This document shows, one piece after another, positions 34,078-42,432 of a DNA stretch of 64,000 nt. The notes under the pieces are model-generated. The model did not search any database, was not told the origin of the DNA, and was given only the letters and a program-made list of their open reading frames with translations. The stretch's first letter is position 1, and every line of letters begins with the position of its first letter. A program made the translations under genes and the position numbers. This DNA is from Muribaculaceae bacterium (GTDB lineage Bacteria; Bacteroidota; Bacteroidia; Bacteroidales; Muribaculaceae). Where the stretch lies: assembly GCA_017651515.1 (NCBI GenBank), contig JAGCCU010000038.1, forward strand, positions 1 through 64,000, in the 5' to 3' direction.

Positions 34078-34534
34078 TGTTGTTCATGACTTCATCGGTA
34101 CAGCGATAAGACAAGTCGGCTTCAAATCCACGACTGGCAGCAAACCTAAGCATTGCTGCACGTGCGAGCTGTCGTTCTCTGCTCTTCACGTAACGCCACT
34201 TGCCTTGCAGCAAGCGAATGAGCATGTCGTGGTAGTCATCATCGCATATCTGTTCCATAGCTTGGGCAATGGCATCATCGGCAATGCCCTTGCCGCGGAG
34301 CATAGCGCGTAGCTTTAAGCGCCCCCAGCCGTTATATAGGAACTTGTCGTGAACGTATGCATTAGCATAGCGCTGTTCATTGATGAACCCTTCGCGCTTC
34401 AAGTGCGCGATAATTTCATCGGCTTGCTCGGGCAAGTCGAGCCACGTGGCGAGCTTGGCGCGCACGTCACTCTCGCACTGCTCGCTGCGACTGCACAGTG
34501 TGGCTGCCCGGCTCAGTGCTTTTTGGCGGTCCAT
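34064..34534 (-). CDS. recX: RecX-type regulatory protein
   Basis: A 156-residue all-helical protein of the RecX family, which binds RecA filaments and inhibits recombinase activity. It shows the characteristic tandem three-helix repeats: CESDVRAKLATWLDLPEQAD, IIAHLKREGFINEQRYANAY with VHDKFLYNGWGRLKLRAML, and RGKGIADDAIAQAME. The Met at 34534 (MDRQKALSRAA) is chosen over an upstream start that would run into the preceding gene. It is part of a tight run with pyrE and comF; recA is not in this window. Confidence 0.88.
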   Translation of the reverse strand: MDRQKALSRAATLCSRSEQCESDVRAKLATWLDLPEQADEIIAHLKREGFINEQRYANAYVHDKFLYNGWGRLKLRAMLRGKGIADDAIAQAMEQICDDDYHDMLIRLLQGKWRYVKSRERQLARAAMLRFAASRGFEADLSYRCTDEVMNNNGED

Positions 34535-34550
34535 ATTCAAGAGTTTGGGT

Positions 34551-34994
34551 TTAGAGTGCAGCGTAGGGCAGTTGTGCAAGCATCTCGCCGAACTTATCGG
34601 CGGCCTCTTTAAGCTGCTTGTTCACCATGGCACGCAGGAAAGGCGGCAGATCCAGATCCAGCTCAGCAACGCTCTCAGTTTCGCCATTTCCCAAGTCGGC
34701 CAGATTGATGCACATGTTGAATCCCACAGGCGACTGGGCAGCGGTATATACAATGCGATTGGGTATACTGCATTTTTCGTGGTCAACAACGAGTCGCAAC
34801 TGACCCATGGGCGACTCAATGGCGATGGCATCGTCTTCGAGCTGCACCTTGTCCATGTTGGCGAGTGCTTCTTCGGGCAGCTTGTCTCGGTTGGCATCTA
34901 TGTGTGCCTTGAAGACTGTCGGTGATGAAAGTTTGGAATAAATAGTATTTATGTCACAGGCTATGCGTTGTGCTTTACTTTTATAGGTTTCCAT
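34551..34994 (-). CDS. SRPBCC-fold protein of unknown ligand
   Basis: A 147-residue cytoplasmic protein beginning METYKSKAQRIACDINTIYS, with the START-like pattern of an N-terminal strand, a short helix pair (IYSKLSSPTVFKAHID), a series of strands (AIAIESPMGQLRLVVD, NRIVYTAAQSPVG, ESVAELDLDLPPFLRAMV) and a long C-terminal helix (KQLKEAADKFGEMLAQL). It resembles the polyketide-cyclase/SRPBCC proteins that often sit beside pyrE in Bacteroidales. The Met at 34994 is preferred to 35024, which would overlap the pyrE terminus. No catalytic residues can be named. Confidence 0.8.
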   Translation of the reverse strand: METYKSKAQRIACDINTIYSKLSSPTVFKAHIDANRDKLPEEALANMDKVQLEDDAIAIESPMGQLRLVVDHEKCSIPNRIVYTAAQSPVGFNMCINLADLGNGETESVAELDLDLPPFLRAMVNKQLKEAADKFGEMLAQLPYAAL

Positions 34995-35016
34995 TTTGTG
35001 TGGTTTTAATCGTGTG

Positions 35017-35664
35017 TTAGTCAATTTTATTGGAGGCCGTCCAATGCGCTGGTTCTTTGTGCCATTGCTGCAAGGTGATGATGTCGCTTTCCTTGATGTA
35101 CTGACTGTCGACGGCGGCCTTGATCATTGCCGAGTAGTTGCATATCGACAACAATGGGATTCCAGCCTTCTTGAATGCTTCGGCAGCCATGGGGAATTGG
35201 TAGTCAAACATTACTACCATACCCAGCACCTCGCCACCAGCTTCGGCAATTGCCTGTGAAGCCTTCAGGCAGTTGGAGCCTGTTGAAATCAGGTCTTCAA
35301 CCACTACAACTTTTTGTCCAAGCTTGATGTCTCCTTCAATGAGGTTTTCCAGACCGTGGTCTTTTGGGGTGTCGCGTACATAGACGAACGGAAGACCCAA
35401 AGTGTCGGCCACGAGTGCACCTTGTGCAATAGCTCCGGTGGCTACGCTGGCAATCAGCTCTACGTCACCGTAGTTCTCCATTATCAGGCGCGACAGCTCC
35501 ACCTTGATGAAATTACGTATGTCGGGGTACGACAGCGTGAGTCGCATGTCGGTATATATGGGTGAATTCCAACCCGAAGCCCACACAAAGGGGTTGTCGG
35601 GCTGCAATTTGATGGCACTTATGCGTAATAGTCGTTCGGCAATTTGAATGTCAATCTGTTTCAT
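35017..35664 (-). CDS. pyrE: Orotate phosphoribosyltransferase
   Basis: A 215-residue enzyme that makes OMP from orotate and PRPP in de novo pyrimidine synthesis. The sequence shows FVWASGWNSPIYTDMRLTLS near the N-terminus, a flexible-loop segment YVRDTPKDHGLENLIEGDI (about 99-117) and the PRPP motif KVVVVEDLISTGSNCLKA (about 120-137). Length and motifs agree with the family. It is the first gene of the operon pyrE-SRPBCC-recX-comF, with gaps of 22 and 16 bases and an overlap. A TAACTTTG -7 box lies 40 bases upstream. Confidence 0.96.
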   Translation of the reverse strand: MKQIDIQIAERLLRISAIKLQPDNPFVWASGWNSPIYTDMRLTLSYPDIRNFIKVELSRLIMENYGDVELIASVATGAIAQGALVADTLGLPFVYVRDTPKDHGLENLIEGDIKLGQKVVVVEDLISTGSNCLKASQAIAEAGGEVLGMVVMFDYQFPMAAEAFKKAGIPLLSICNYSAMIKAAVDSQYIKESDIITLQQWHKEPAHWTASNKID

Positions 35665-35703
35665 GAATAAGTACGATTAATAGTGTAGGGTTAATTTAGG
35701 ATG

Positions 35704-35711
35704 CAAAGTTA
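35704..35711 (-). promoter_or_regulatory. -7 box (TAACTTTG) of the pyrE operon, with adjoining inverted repeat
   Basis: TAACTTTG on the minus strand. Just upstream, TGAGTG-agtatttt-CACTCA (about 35719-35738) forms a small inverted repeat overlapping the expected -33 region and could be an operator; no canonical TTTG is seen at the ideal spacing. Confidence 0.5.
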
Positions 35712-35822
35712 CAAAAATGAGTGAGTATTTTCACTCAATGTACATATAAATGCAATTATTTTTTATGCTAAAAAAAACTAATGGTGGTGGAGTTGAGAAT
35801 GTTTTTAGCTAACTTCGCTGCC

Positions 35823-36671
35823 ATGAAGAAAGGATTGGTACTCGAAGGCGGTGCCATGCGTGGCATGTACACCTGCGGAATAATGGACGTGATGATGGAA
35901 GCCGGCATCGTGCCCGACGGCATTGTGGGCGTGTCGGCCGGTGCTGCATTCGGCTGTAACTACAAGTCGGGGCAGGCTGGTCGTGCCCTTCGCTACAACC
36001 TGCGTTTTGCCGGCGACCGCCGCTATTCGGGCGTATGGTCGCTGCTCACCACGGGCGACTACTATAATGCAAAGTTTGCCTATCACATCGTTCCCACACA
36101 GTATGACATCTTTGATGCCGAGGCATTTGCCTCAAGTCCCATCGAATTTACTTTGGTGTGCACAGATGTACTTACGGGTAAACCGGTCTATCACCAATGC
36201 ACTGAAGCCGATTATGACTGTCTGGAATGGATCAGGGCTTCGTCATCATTGCCACTGGTGGCTCGCATAGTGAATGTGGGCGGGTATAAACTGCTTGATG
36301 GCGGCATATCCGATTCCGTCCCACTGCAATATTTCCAGAATCTTGGTTATGGCAAAAATGTAGTGATTCTCACGAGGCCTGAAGGATATGTAAAAGGTCC
36401 GTCGTCAATCACGCATCTGGTGCGGATAATGTATCGGCGCTATCCCAATCTGGTGAATGCTGTGGCGCATCGCCATGAGATGTATAATGCCCAATTAGAA
36501 TATGTGGCACAGGAAGAAGCGGCAGGTAGGGCTTTCGTGTTCCGCCCAAATCCTCCGCTTGAAATTGGGCATGTTTGTGACGACTGTGACGTGCTTCAGC
36601 GTACATACGATCAAGGGCGCCAACACGCTCTTTCACGCCTTGACGCCCTTATCCATTTCATCCATAATTAA
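35823..36671 (+). CDS. Patatin-like phospholipase family protein
   Basis: A 282-residue predicted lipid acyl hydrolase. It has the oxyanion-hole glycines in LVLEGGAMRGMYTCGI, the nucleophile elbow GVSAGA (Ser38) and the catalytic Asp159 in LLDGGISDSVP, the Ser-Asp dyad of patatins. Length and the YTCGIMDVMMEAG opening match the short bacterial YjjU-like group. No signal peptide is evident, so it is likely cytoplasmic or membrane-associated. The ATG at 35823 is preferred; an upstream Met at 35781 would add 14 unconserved residues. It stands alone, followed by a gap with a long hairpin. Confidence 0.9.
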   Translation: MKKGLVLEGGAMRGMYTCGIMDVMMEAGIVPDGIVGVSAGAAFGCNYKSGQAGRALRYNLRFAGDRRYSGVWSLLTTGDYYNAKFAYHIVPTQYDIFDAEAFASSPIEFTLVCTDVLTGKPVYHQCTEADYDCLEWIRASSSLPLVARIVNVGGYKLLDGGISDSVPLQYFQNLGYGKNVVILTRPEGYVKGPSSITHLVRIMYRRYPNLVNAVAHRHEMYNAQLEYVAQEEAAGRAFVFRPNPPLEIGHVCDDCDVLQRTYDQGRQHALSRLDALIHFIHN

Positions 36672-36978
36672 CCATAAACTTATTATACTCATTTCTCAAT
36701 CGTAAAAATGTGTGGGCAACAAGTTTATATTCAATTATATTGAAATGCCTGGAAGTGTTTAACTTAACTATCTTGAATATGTTGGAAGTGTCGAAGACCA
36801 TGTAAACAACCTTCTCAAGGTATTTACATGGTCTTTGACAGTAGTTAGAAGGGTGTCCGAAAATAACTTTAAAAAGTAACTTTATTAGTAGTATTATGTA
36901 TTAAGAAGTCAATCAATAAATTATAACTATGATACACCCCTTGCCAAATCGACTGCCTGTAAAAGTCAATCCCAGTTG
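36672..36978. other. 307-base convergent, AT-rich gap with a long hairpin
   Basis: The main structure is the hairpin at 36791-36838. Near the far end, AAAAGTCAAT occurs twice (36960-36985, partly in the next gene's stop region) and TAACTTT-like strings recur around 36865-36885. No gene is visible. Confidence 0.5.
36791..36838. repeat. Long near-perfect hairpin downstream of the patatin gene
   Basis: TCGAAGACCATGTAAA pairs with TTTACATGGTCTTTGA (16 bp, one G-U), and the enclosed sequence forms a second stem ACCTT-ctc-AAGGT, so the whole 48 bases fold as one hairpin. There is no T tract on either side, unlike a usual intrinsic terminator. Confidence 0.8.
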
Positions 36979-37347
36979 TTAAAAGTCAATAGTGTACGAA
37001 ACGTCTCCATATCCAGAAGCCTTTGTTACAAACGGCTCCTGTCCTCTACAACAATAAATTGTAATTGCATTACCTGCGGATGCATTACAGTGTGCTTTGA
37101 AACCTTTTGCTACAGGACCTATAGTTCTTGTTAATAACGTTCCAATATTTCCAGTTTGAAGTTGTACTTCGTTGTTATTCTCATCTATTAGCGTTACGGT
37201 TGATAAACTTCCATAAATACCGCGAACTTCATATTTAATATAATAGTCTTTATATTCGGGTTCGTCATTACCACAACTAGAAAAAATAACAATAACAATT
37301 AGTGTAAAGATAACACTTACAAACTTGAATAAAGACTGTCTTTTCAT
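36979..37347 (-). CDS. Small lipoprotein of unknown function
   Basis: A 122-residue predicted lipoprotein: signal MKRQSLFKFVSVIFTLIVIVIFSSC (Cys25) followed by GNDEPEYKDYYIKYEVRGIY. The mature part is a short beta-rich domain with an ITIYCCRGQEP cysteine pair. I do not recognise a named family with confidence; it resembles small Bacteroidales lipoproteins with a single beta-sandwich. The gene is AT-richer than its neighbours, which may mean recent acquisition. It converges on the patatin gene and lies 55 bases past the nucleoside kinase stop, on the same strand. Confidence 0.7.
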   Translation of the reverse strand: MKRQSLFKFVSVIFTLIVIVIFSSCGNDEPEYKDYYIKYEVRGIYGSLSTVTLIDENNNEVQLQTGNIGTLLTRTIGPVAKGFKAHCNASAGNAITIYCCRGQEPFVTKASGYGDVSYTIDF

Positions 37348-37402
37348 ATTCTCAAATTATTAATTTACGTAAGATTATTTATTACTCATAGATGAAACGG
37401 AA

Positions 37403-39079
37403 TCAATAATTGAAGCTGCTGCCACCCAGGAACTCACGCAGAAGACTGGTACTTGGAATGTCGGTTTCAGCAAGCGGCTCAAAGTAATTCAAAAAACGCA
37501 GTAACCGATTAGCCTCGGAATATTCGGGTGCATTCGACGGCACTTGACGTAACAGAGGCACCGCTTCGGCCTTTATAGCTGCCAATTCAAAAATCAACGA
37601 TGAGTTAAACGTAGCATCGGCGTTTTCTTGATATGGGAATATCCACTTAGATTCACCACGGCGCACGCTGCCCCAGCGAGCAATAGTGCTTTTGGCATCG
37701 GAGCCACGATACTTTGCATCACGGATAATACGGCGCAGCAATCGGTTGTCAGTAGTTGGCACCCAGTTGTGGTCGTCAATGTTGAGAGTGGTGAGAGCAC
37801 TCACATAGAGACGGAACTTCAACTTTTCAGGAATCTGCTTAGTGAGTTCGGGGTTCAACCCATGAATGCCTTCGATAAGCAAGATTTCATTTTCTTTGAG
37901 TTGAAGTTTGTTGCCTCGATATTCGCGTTGCCCAGTAGTGAAGTTATAGGTAGGCATCTCCACTTCCTTGCCGGCAATAAGGTCATTAAGATCCTTGTTG
38001 AACTGCTCCAGGTCGAGGGCGTAAAGCGATTCGTAATCGTAGTCACCAGTCTCGTCGCGAGGCGTGCGGTCACGATTCACGAAATAATTATCCAGTTCTA
38101 TTACCTTCGGGAATATATAATTGGTTACCAACTGAATGGCTAGGCGTTTACTCGAAGTGGTTTTGCCGCTTGACGACGGACCGGCAATGAGCACGATGCG
38201 GGCACCACCCTTGTGGAAACGCTTGGCGATGTCGCTGGCTATGCTATCAAACATTTTGTTATGCAGTGCTTCGGCCACGTTAATAAGCAGTGGGACACCC
38301 TTGCTGTTTACTACTTGGTTAAGTTTGCCAACGTCATCAATGCCAATCACGTCGTTAAACACCTTGTGGTCGGTAAATGCCTTGAACATCTTGGGCATTT
38401 TGATGAGTGGGTTAACGACCGACGGATCGTTGGATGACGGTGGCAGCAAGAGCATTCCGGTCTCGTAAGGAATCAAGTCAAAGACCTGAAGCATTCCGGT
38501 ACGAGGCACCAATGGGCCATAGAAACTATCGATAATGTCATCGAGCTTGTAAAAGACGGTATAGAGTTCCTTGACAGTACTCAGCAGTCGCACCTTGTCT
38601 TCGAGTCCTTGTTGGCGGAACATCTCAATCACGTCGGTGGTGAGGCGCTCGCGGCGCTTGAAAGGGATGTCCATCTCCACAATCTCTTGCATGCGCTTTT
38701 TGATGGCGGCAATTGTTTTCTTGTTGAGCATGTCTTCGTTGTGCTTGAGCTGACAATAGAATCCTCCTGAGATGGAGTGCTCGATGCGAAGACGTTTGCC
38801 GGGATACAGGTCGTTGATGGCCTTGTATAGCACCATGCACAGCGAGCGCACGTAGGCACGCTGGCCAAACACGTTCTCAATGCCTATAAATTCAACGTGC
38901 TTTGGGCCATAGACACGGTAAGTCAGGTCTTCGACCTTGTTGTTGACTAGGGCACATAGTGGATTGATGGGAATACGGGCTTTAAGGCTGCGGTAGATGC
39001 TACCCAGAGCTTCTCCGCCATCAACGGGAATGTATTCCTCTGTATTTTTGCAATAAATTTTAAGTTCTTCTTCTATCAT
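37403..39079 (-). CDS. Nucleoside kinase with N-terminal TGS/ThrRS-like region and uridine-kinase domain
   Basis: A 558-residue protein of the type annotated as nucleoside kinase in Bacteroidales. The first 200 residues resemble the TGS and second N-terminal domain of threonyl-tRNA synthetase (VEFIGIENVFGQRAYVRSLCMVLYKAI, SISGGFYCQL). The C-terminal half is a uridine kinase/phosphoribulokinase fold with Walker A GPSSSGKTTSSKRL (about 290-303), LDNYFVNRDRTPRDETGDYD and a lid-type RRIIRDAKYRGSDAKSTI segment. Predicted reaction is ATP-dependent phosphorylation of uridine or a related nucleoside. It follows a WG-repeat lipoprotein gene with a 27-base gap, so the two are probably cotranscribed. 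Confidence 0.88.
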   Translation of the reverse strand: MIEEELKIYCKNTEEYIPVDGGEALGSIYRSLKARIPINPLCALVNNKVEDLTYRVYGPKHVEFIGIENVFGQRAYVRSLCMVLYKAINDLYPGKRLRIEHSISGGFYCQLKHNEDMLNKKTIAAIKKRMQEIVEMDIPFKRRERLTTDVIEMFRQQGLEDKVRLLSTVKELYTVFYKLDDIIDSFYGPLVPRTGMLQVFDLIPYETGMLLLPPSSNDPSVVNPLIKMPKMFKAFTDHKVFNDVIGIDDVGKLNQVVNSKGVPLLINVAEALHNKMFDSIASDIAKRFHKGGARIVLIAGPSSSGKTTSSKRLAIQLVTNYIFPKVIELDNYFVNRDRTPRDETGDYDYESLYALDLEQFNKDLNDLIAGKEVEMPTYNFTTGQREYRGNKLQLKENEILLIEGIHGLNPELTKQIPEKLKFRLYVSALTTLNIDDHNWVPTTDNRLLRRIIRDAKYRGSDAKSTIARWGSVRRGESKWIFPYQENADATFNSSLIFELAAIKAEAVPLLRQVPSNAPEYSEANRLLRFLNYFEPLAETDIPSTSLLREFLGGSSFNY

Positions 39080-39106
39080 TAGTGCTTCTGAAAAAGGTTG
39101 TTTTGA

Positions 39107-40624
39107 TTATTTTCTTGGAACTCTGGTAATGGGTTGTGCATAGGAACGGTTCATGAAATAGATAAGGTTGACAATGCCCTGGTTGTAACCCATCGATATT
39201 GCAGGGCCGGCCTCGCTGATAAAGATGTCGTTGCCTTCAAGAACGAAGCCACGTGTACCTAAGGTAGCACTCACTTTATCTATGATTTCCTGTTCGGTCT
39301 TTAATCCACAATGCGATACGTTCAGCCCAATATTGACTGCCATTACGCGGGCATCAAGATTGAATGTCGGCATTTCTTCGGCAGATGGTGATGAGGCAAT
39401 ATAGTTATTGAATGAATAACGTACCCGGAACGGGTCTTGCGGTATCGTCAGCGAGTTCATGCCGTTATATTCGTTGGGGTCATCTCCTACAAGTGAATTC
39501 ATGTCCATCAAGGTCGTCTTGGGCGATGCGCCGCAGCACTCATCTGGACTAACCATCATCAGCAGGGATGCTGCCGCAAGGTCGGTGTCAATGAATCCAC
39601 GGGCGGCTTGAAGCGCTTCGATGCTTCCGTGAACGTGGATGAACTTCTCTTTCCCGACCAACTGTCCTTTTCGGTCAACAATCTGGCACACCGAGTCGGT
39701 GACGGCGATGTAACGGTCGGCTGAGATGTCGACTAGGCGGTCCCATTTTATTGGGATGAGCACTTGGCTCTTGTTGTCAACAAGTCCCATCTTGCCGTCT
39801 TTGTTCACTATGAAGAAGTTGGCAGCGGTACGGATATAGTCGCTATAGCCCGCCTTGTCAACCGCTTCGTGGTCGTTGTTGGGATTAGGCACTTCTTTGC
39901 CTTTCTCGTTCAGGCACACGATAGAGTCTCCCTTTAGAACAGGAAGAACGCCGCTGACGAAGAAGGGCTGGATAATGCGGTAGTCCTTAGTGCTTGCATG
40001 GAAAAGCTCTGTGCCTTTCTTGTCTATGATTGAGAAGTTTATAGTCGAGTCACTCGATTGGTTTGCATCGACTACCACGGCAAAGCTGCCGTGAAGGAAA
40101 GCATTTGCGTTCGCATAACGTGCCGAAATTACAGTGTCGCCGCGTTCGTCGATATAGCCCCACAGGCCGTCATCGGTCTGATATGCTGCCCGTCCGTTGC
40201 TGAACATGGAACATTGGGCTATGTTGCGAGGAAGCGTGTTCACCACTTCACACTTGGTGTTTATCACCATGAGAGGCTCACCCCTGAGACTCACCACGGC
40301 AAGACCATTGTCTGCAAACGAGGTCACAGAGCCATAGCTCTCTTTGTTCACAGGAGTCTTGGGATTTGATACGTTGTAGAAATCATAGGTACCATTGTCG
40401 TTCATTACATAATACATGTCGCTGACAACTGCACTCGGGGCGTTAGTATAGGCATCGCGGGCAACGATCTCGCCCGTTTCAAGGTCCAGTATGCTCCATT
40501 TCTGGCTACCTACGAGTTGAACCGGCAGGTATTTTGCGTGATAGCTATATTCGTCGCTGCTGTTGCATGCAGCAAGGCAGGTAACTAGCAAGGCACATAT
40601 AAGTATTCGTGAAATCGCTTTCAT
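39107..40624 (-). CDS. WG-repeat lipoprotein
   Basis: A 505-residue lipoprotein (lipobox CLAAC, Cys20). The sequence has repeated motifs of the WG (KWG) type, such as SQKWSILDLETGEIVARDAY, DDGLWGYIDERGDTVISARY, GTELFHASTKDYRIIQP, KMGLVDNKSQVLIPIKWDRL and GQLVGKEKFIHV, which likely build a beta-propeller-like repeat on the periplasmic or surface side of a membrane. A C-terminal portion (about 350-505, PDECCGASPKTTLMDMN onward) is outside the repeats and unrecognised. Function of such proteins is unknown. It precedes the nucleoside kinase gene in what is probably a two-gene unit, with a TATTTTTG -7 box just upstream. Confidence 0.82.
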   Translation of the reverse strand: MKAISRILICALLVTCLAACNSSDEYSYHAKYLPVQLVGSQKWSILDLETGEIVARDAYTNAPSAVVSDMYYVMNDNGTYDFYNVSNPKTPVNKESYGSVTSFADNGLAVVSLRGEPLMVINTKCEVVNTLPRNIAQCSMFSNGRAAYQTDDGLWGYIDERGDTVISARYANANAFLHGSFAVVVDANQSSDSTINFSIIDKKGTELFHASTKDYRIIQPFFVSGVLPVLKGDSIVCLNEKGKEVPNPNNDHEAVDKAGYSDYIRTAANFFIVNKDGKMGLVDNKSQVLIPIKWDRLVDISADRYIAVTDSVCQIVDRKGQLVGKEKFIHVHGSIEALQAARGFIDTDLAAASLLMMVSPDECCGASPKTTLMDMNSLVGDDPNEYNGMNSLTIPQDPFRVRYSFNNYIASSPSAEEMPTFNLDARVMAVNIGLNVSHCGLKTEQEIIDKVSATLGTRGFVLEGNDIFISEAGPAISMGYNQGIVNLIYFMNRSYAQPITRVPRK

Positions 40625-40641
40625 GTCTGTAAATTTTGATG

Positions 40642-40649
40642 CAAAAATA
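40642..40649 (-). promoter_or_regulatory. -7 box (TATTTTTG) before the WG-repeat lipoprotein gene
   Basis: Matches TAnnTTTG 17 bases before the start codon. No -33 TTTG is seen at canonical spacing. Confidence 0.35.
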
Positions 40650-40715
40650 CTATTTATTTCTCAAAGTATCCATATCACAGTATAATAATTTGACGCATTG
40701 CATGAGAGGCAGAAA

Positions 40716-40752
40716 ATGCCGGTACTGAGGAAGACGTTCCGAGTACCGGCAT
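40716..40752 (-). terminator. Terminator of the CoA-transferase gene
   Basis: ATGCCGGTACT and AGTACCGGCAT form an 11-bp perfect stem with a loop that itself can pair (GGAA/TTCC); on the minus strand it is followed by TTTCT. It lies 24 bases after the stop codon. Confidence 0.75.
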
Positions 40753-40776
40753 GTATTGATGTGTGTTTACTGTAGT

Positions 40777-42276
40777 TTAGCCCAATATCTTCGCAAAGTC
40801 GGTCTTGCGCATGTCGCCAGTCTTGGCGAGTGCGCTGTGGAATGCGAGTGCAATATCGGGATTCATAAGGATGTGACCGCCGCTCTTGCACATCTTCAGA
40901 TATTCGCGCAGCAATGGGCGATATACTGGGTGTGCGGCATGCTCGATGATTTCCTCGGCACCCTGGATTGGGTCTTTGAAGCGGAGGTCGGCCACGCCCT
41001 GGTCGGTAACGATAATGTCCACCGAGTGACAGGTGTGGTCAACGTGGCTTACCATAGGCACGATGGTGCTGATGCAGTCATCTTTCTTGATGCTTGGGCA
41101 CAGGAAGATGCTAGTGTAGGCGTTGCGGGTGAAGTCGCCGCTGCCGCCGATGCCGTTCATCAGGCGTGTGCCGCTCACGTGCGAAGAGTTGATGTTGCCG
41201 AAGATATCGGCCTCGATTGCGGTATTCATTGATACCACGCCGATACGGCGAATAACCTCTGGATTATTGCTGATTTCGCTGGGGCGCATGAGCAGACGGT
41301 CATGAAGTTCTGGTTTGTTGAAGAACTCCATCATTGCTTCGCGAGAGAATGTCATAGAGCAAGTAGAGGCGAACTTGCAGTGTCCGCTCTCAAGCAGTTT
41401 GAGAACGCTGTCTTGCACGACTTCAGTGTACATCTCGAAGGGAGGAATTTCGTCACTGTGTTCCAGTGCATCGAGCACGGCGTTGGCGATGTTGCCCACA
41501 CCGCTCTGGATAGGAAGGAACGACTTTGGCATACGACCCTGGCGCATCTCGTTAACGAGGAATTCGCACACGTTCTCACCGATTTTGCGTGTCACGTCAT
41601 CTACGGGCGTAAACTTACTTACAAGGCCTAAAGGTTCGGAGGTGCGAACCACGCCAATCACCTTCTTGGGGTCGACATGTGCAGTTGGCTTTCCGGCACG
41701 GTCGCTGGCTTTGTAGATGGGTATCTCGCGGCGGGTGGGAGGATCCAGTGGCACATAGATGTCGTGCAGGCCATGGATGCTTTCAGGCAGCTGGTCGTTG
41801 ATTTCGATGATTACCTTATCGGCAACCTGCAGCCAAGTGGGGGTGTTGCCAACGGCGGTACCTAGGACGAGTTCACCGTCATCGGTAATGCTTTGTACCT
41901 CAACGATGGCAACGTGCATCTTGCCGTAATATCCATAACGGAACTCCTGCGAGAGCTCACTCAGGTGACGGTCATTATAGTGCACCTCGCCGGCGTTGAT
42001 GCGGTTGCGAAGTTCGCCTAGCGATTGATAGGGTGTGCGATAGTTGAGAGCTCCGGCGCGCGAAAGTTCACCGTCGGTGGGGTCATTGGTCGATGCACCA
42101 CTGAAAATGTTCACTTTGAACTCACGGCCTGCCTCATGTTCGCGGCGAGCTTTCTCGGCGATGGCGGCGGGCACCTTCTTTGGGCAACCAGGTGCGGTGA
42201 ATCCTGATACACCAATGGTATAGCCATTCTGTACAAATTCGGCAGCCTCTTCGGCTGTAAGAATAGGATAAATCAT
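40777..42276 (-). CDS. Acetyl/propionyl-CoA:succinate CoA-transferase family protein
   Basis: A 499-residue member of the acetyl-CoA hydrolase/transferase family. The region EMYTEVVQDSVLKLLESG (about 279-296) carries the expected catalytic glutamate, and GVGNIANAVLDAL, SNNPEVIRRIGVVSMNTAIE, DIFGNINSSHVSGTRLMNGI and GGSGDFTRNAYTSIFLCPS are family hallmarks. Length fits the roughly 500-residue class that includes propionyl-CoA:succinate CoA-transferase. In a succinate/propionate-producing Bacteroidales cell it would move CoA between succinate and propionate or acetate; substrate choice is inference. It has its own consensus promoter and terminator, so it is monocistronic. Confidence 0.92.
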   Translation of the reverse strand: MIYPILTAEEAAEFVQNGYTIGVSGFTAPGCPKKVPAAIAEKARREHEAGREFKVNIFSGASTNDPTDGELSRAGALNYRTPYQSLGELRNRINAGEVHYNDRHLSELSQEFRYGYYGKMHVAIVEVQSITDDGELVLGTAVGNTPTWLQVADKVIIEINDQLPESIHGLHDIYVPLDPPTRREIPIYKASDRAGKPTAHVDPKKVIGVVRTSEPLGLVSKFTPVDDVTRKIGENVCEFLVNEMRQGRMPKSFLPIQSGVGNIANAVLDALEHSDEIPPFEMYTEVVQDSVLKLLESGHCKFASTCSMTFSREAMMEFFNKPELHDRLLMRPSEISNNPEVIRRIGVVSMNTAIEADIFGNINSSHVSGTRLMNGIGGSGDFTRNAYTSIFLCPSIKKDDCISTIVPMVSHVDHTCHSVDIIVTDQGVADLRFKDPIQGAEEIIEHAAHPVYRPLLREYLKMCKSGGHILMNPDIALAFHSALAKTGDMRKTDFAKILG

Positions 42277-42371
42277 TTCCTTATACTTTTTTAAGTTATT
42301 AAGTCAATTCTGAGCAGCAGGGTTGTGAGGCCTATTCAGACTAATAGCCTTGCTGTTTTCAAAAAACTCTG

Positions 42372-42402
42372 CAAAATTAGTAAAAATGCTTATTGCACAC
42401 AA
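42372..42402 (-). promoter_or_regulatory. Promoter of the CoA-transferase gene
   Basis: On the minus strand TTG (42400-42402), 20 bases, TAATTTTG (42372-42379); transcription would start near 42365, about 90 bases before the ATG. Confidence 0.65.
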
Positions 42403-42432
42403 GCCATTCACTAAAAAAGTACTTCACCCAAA

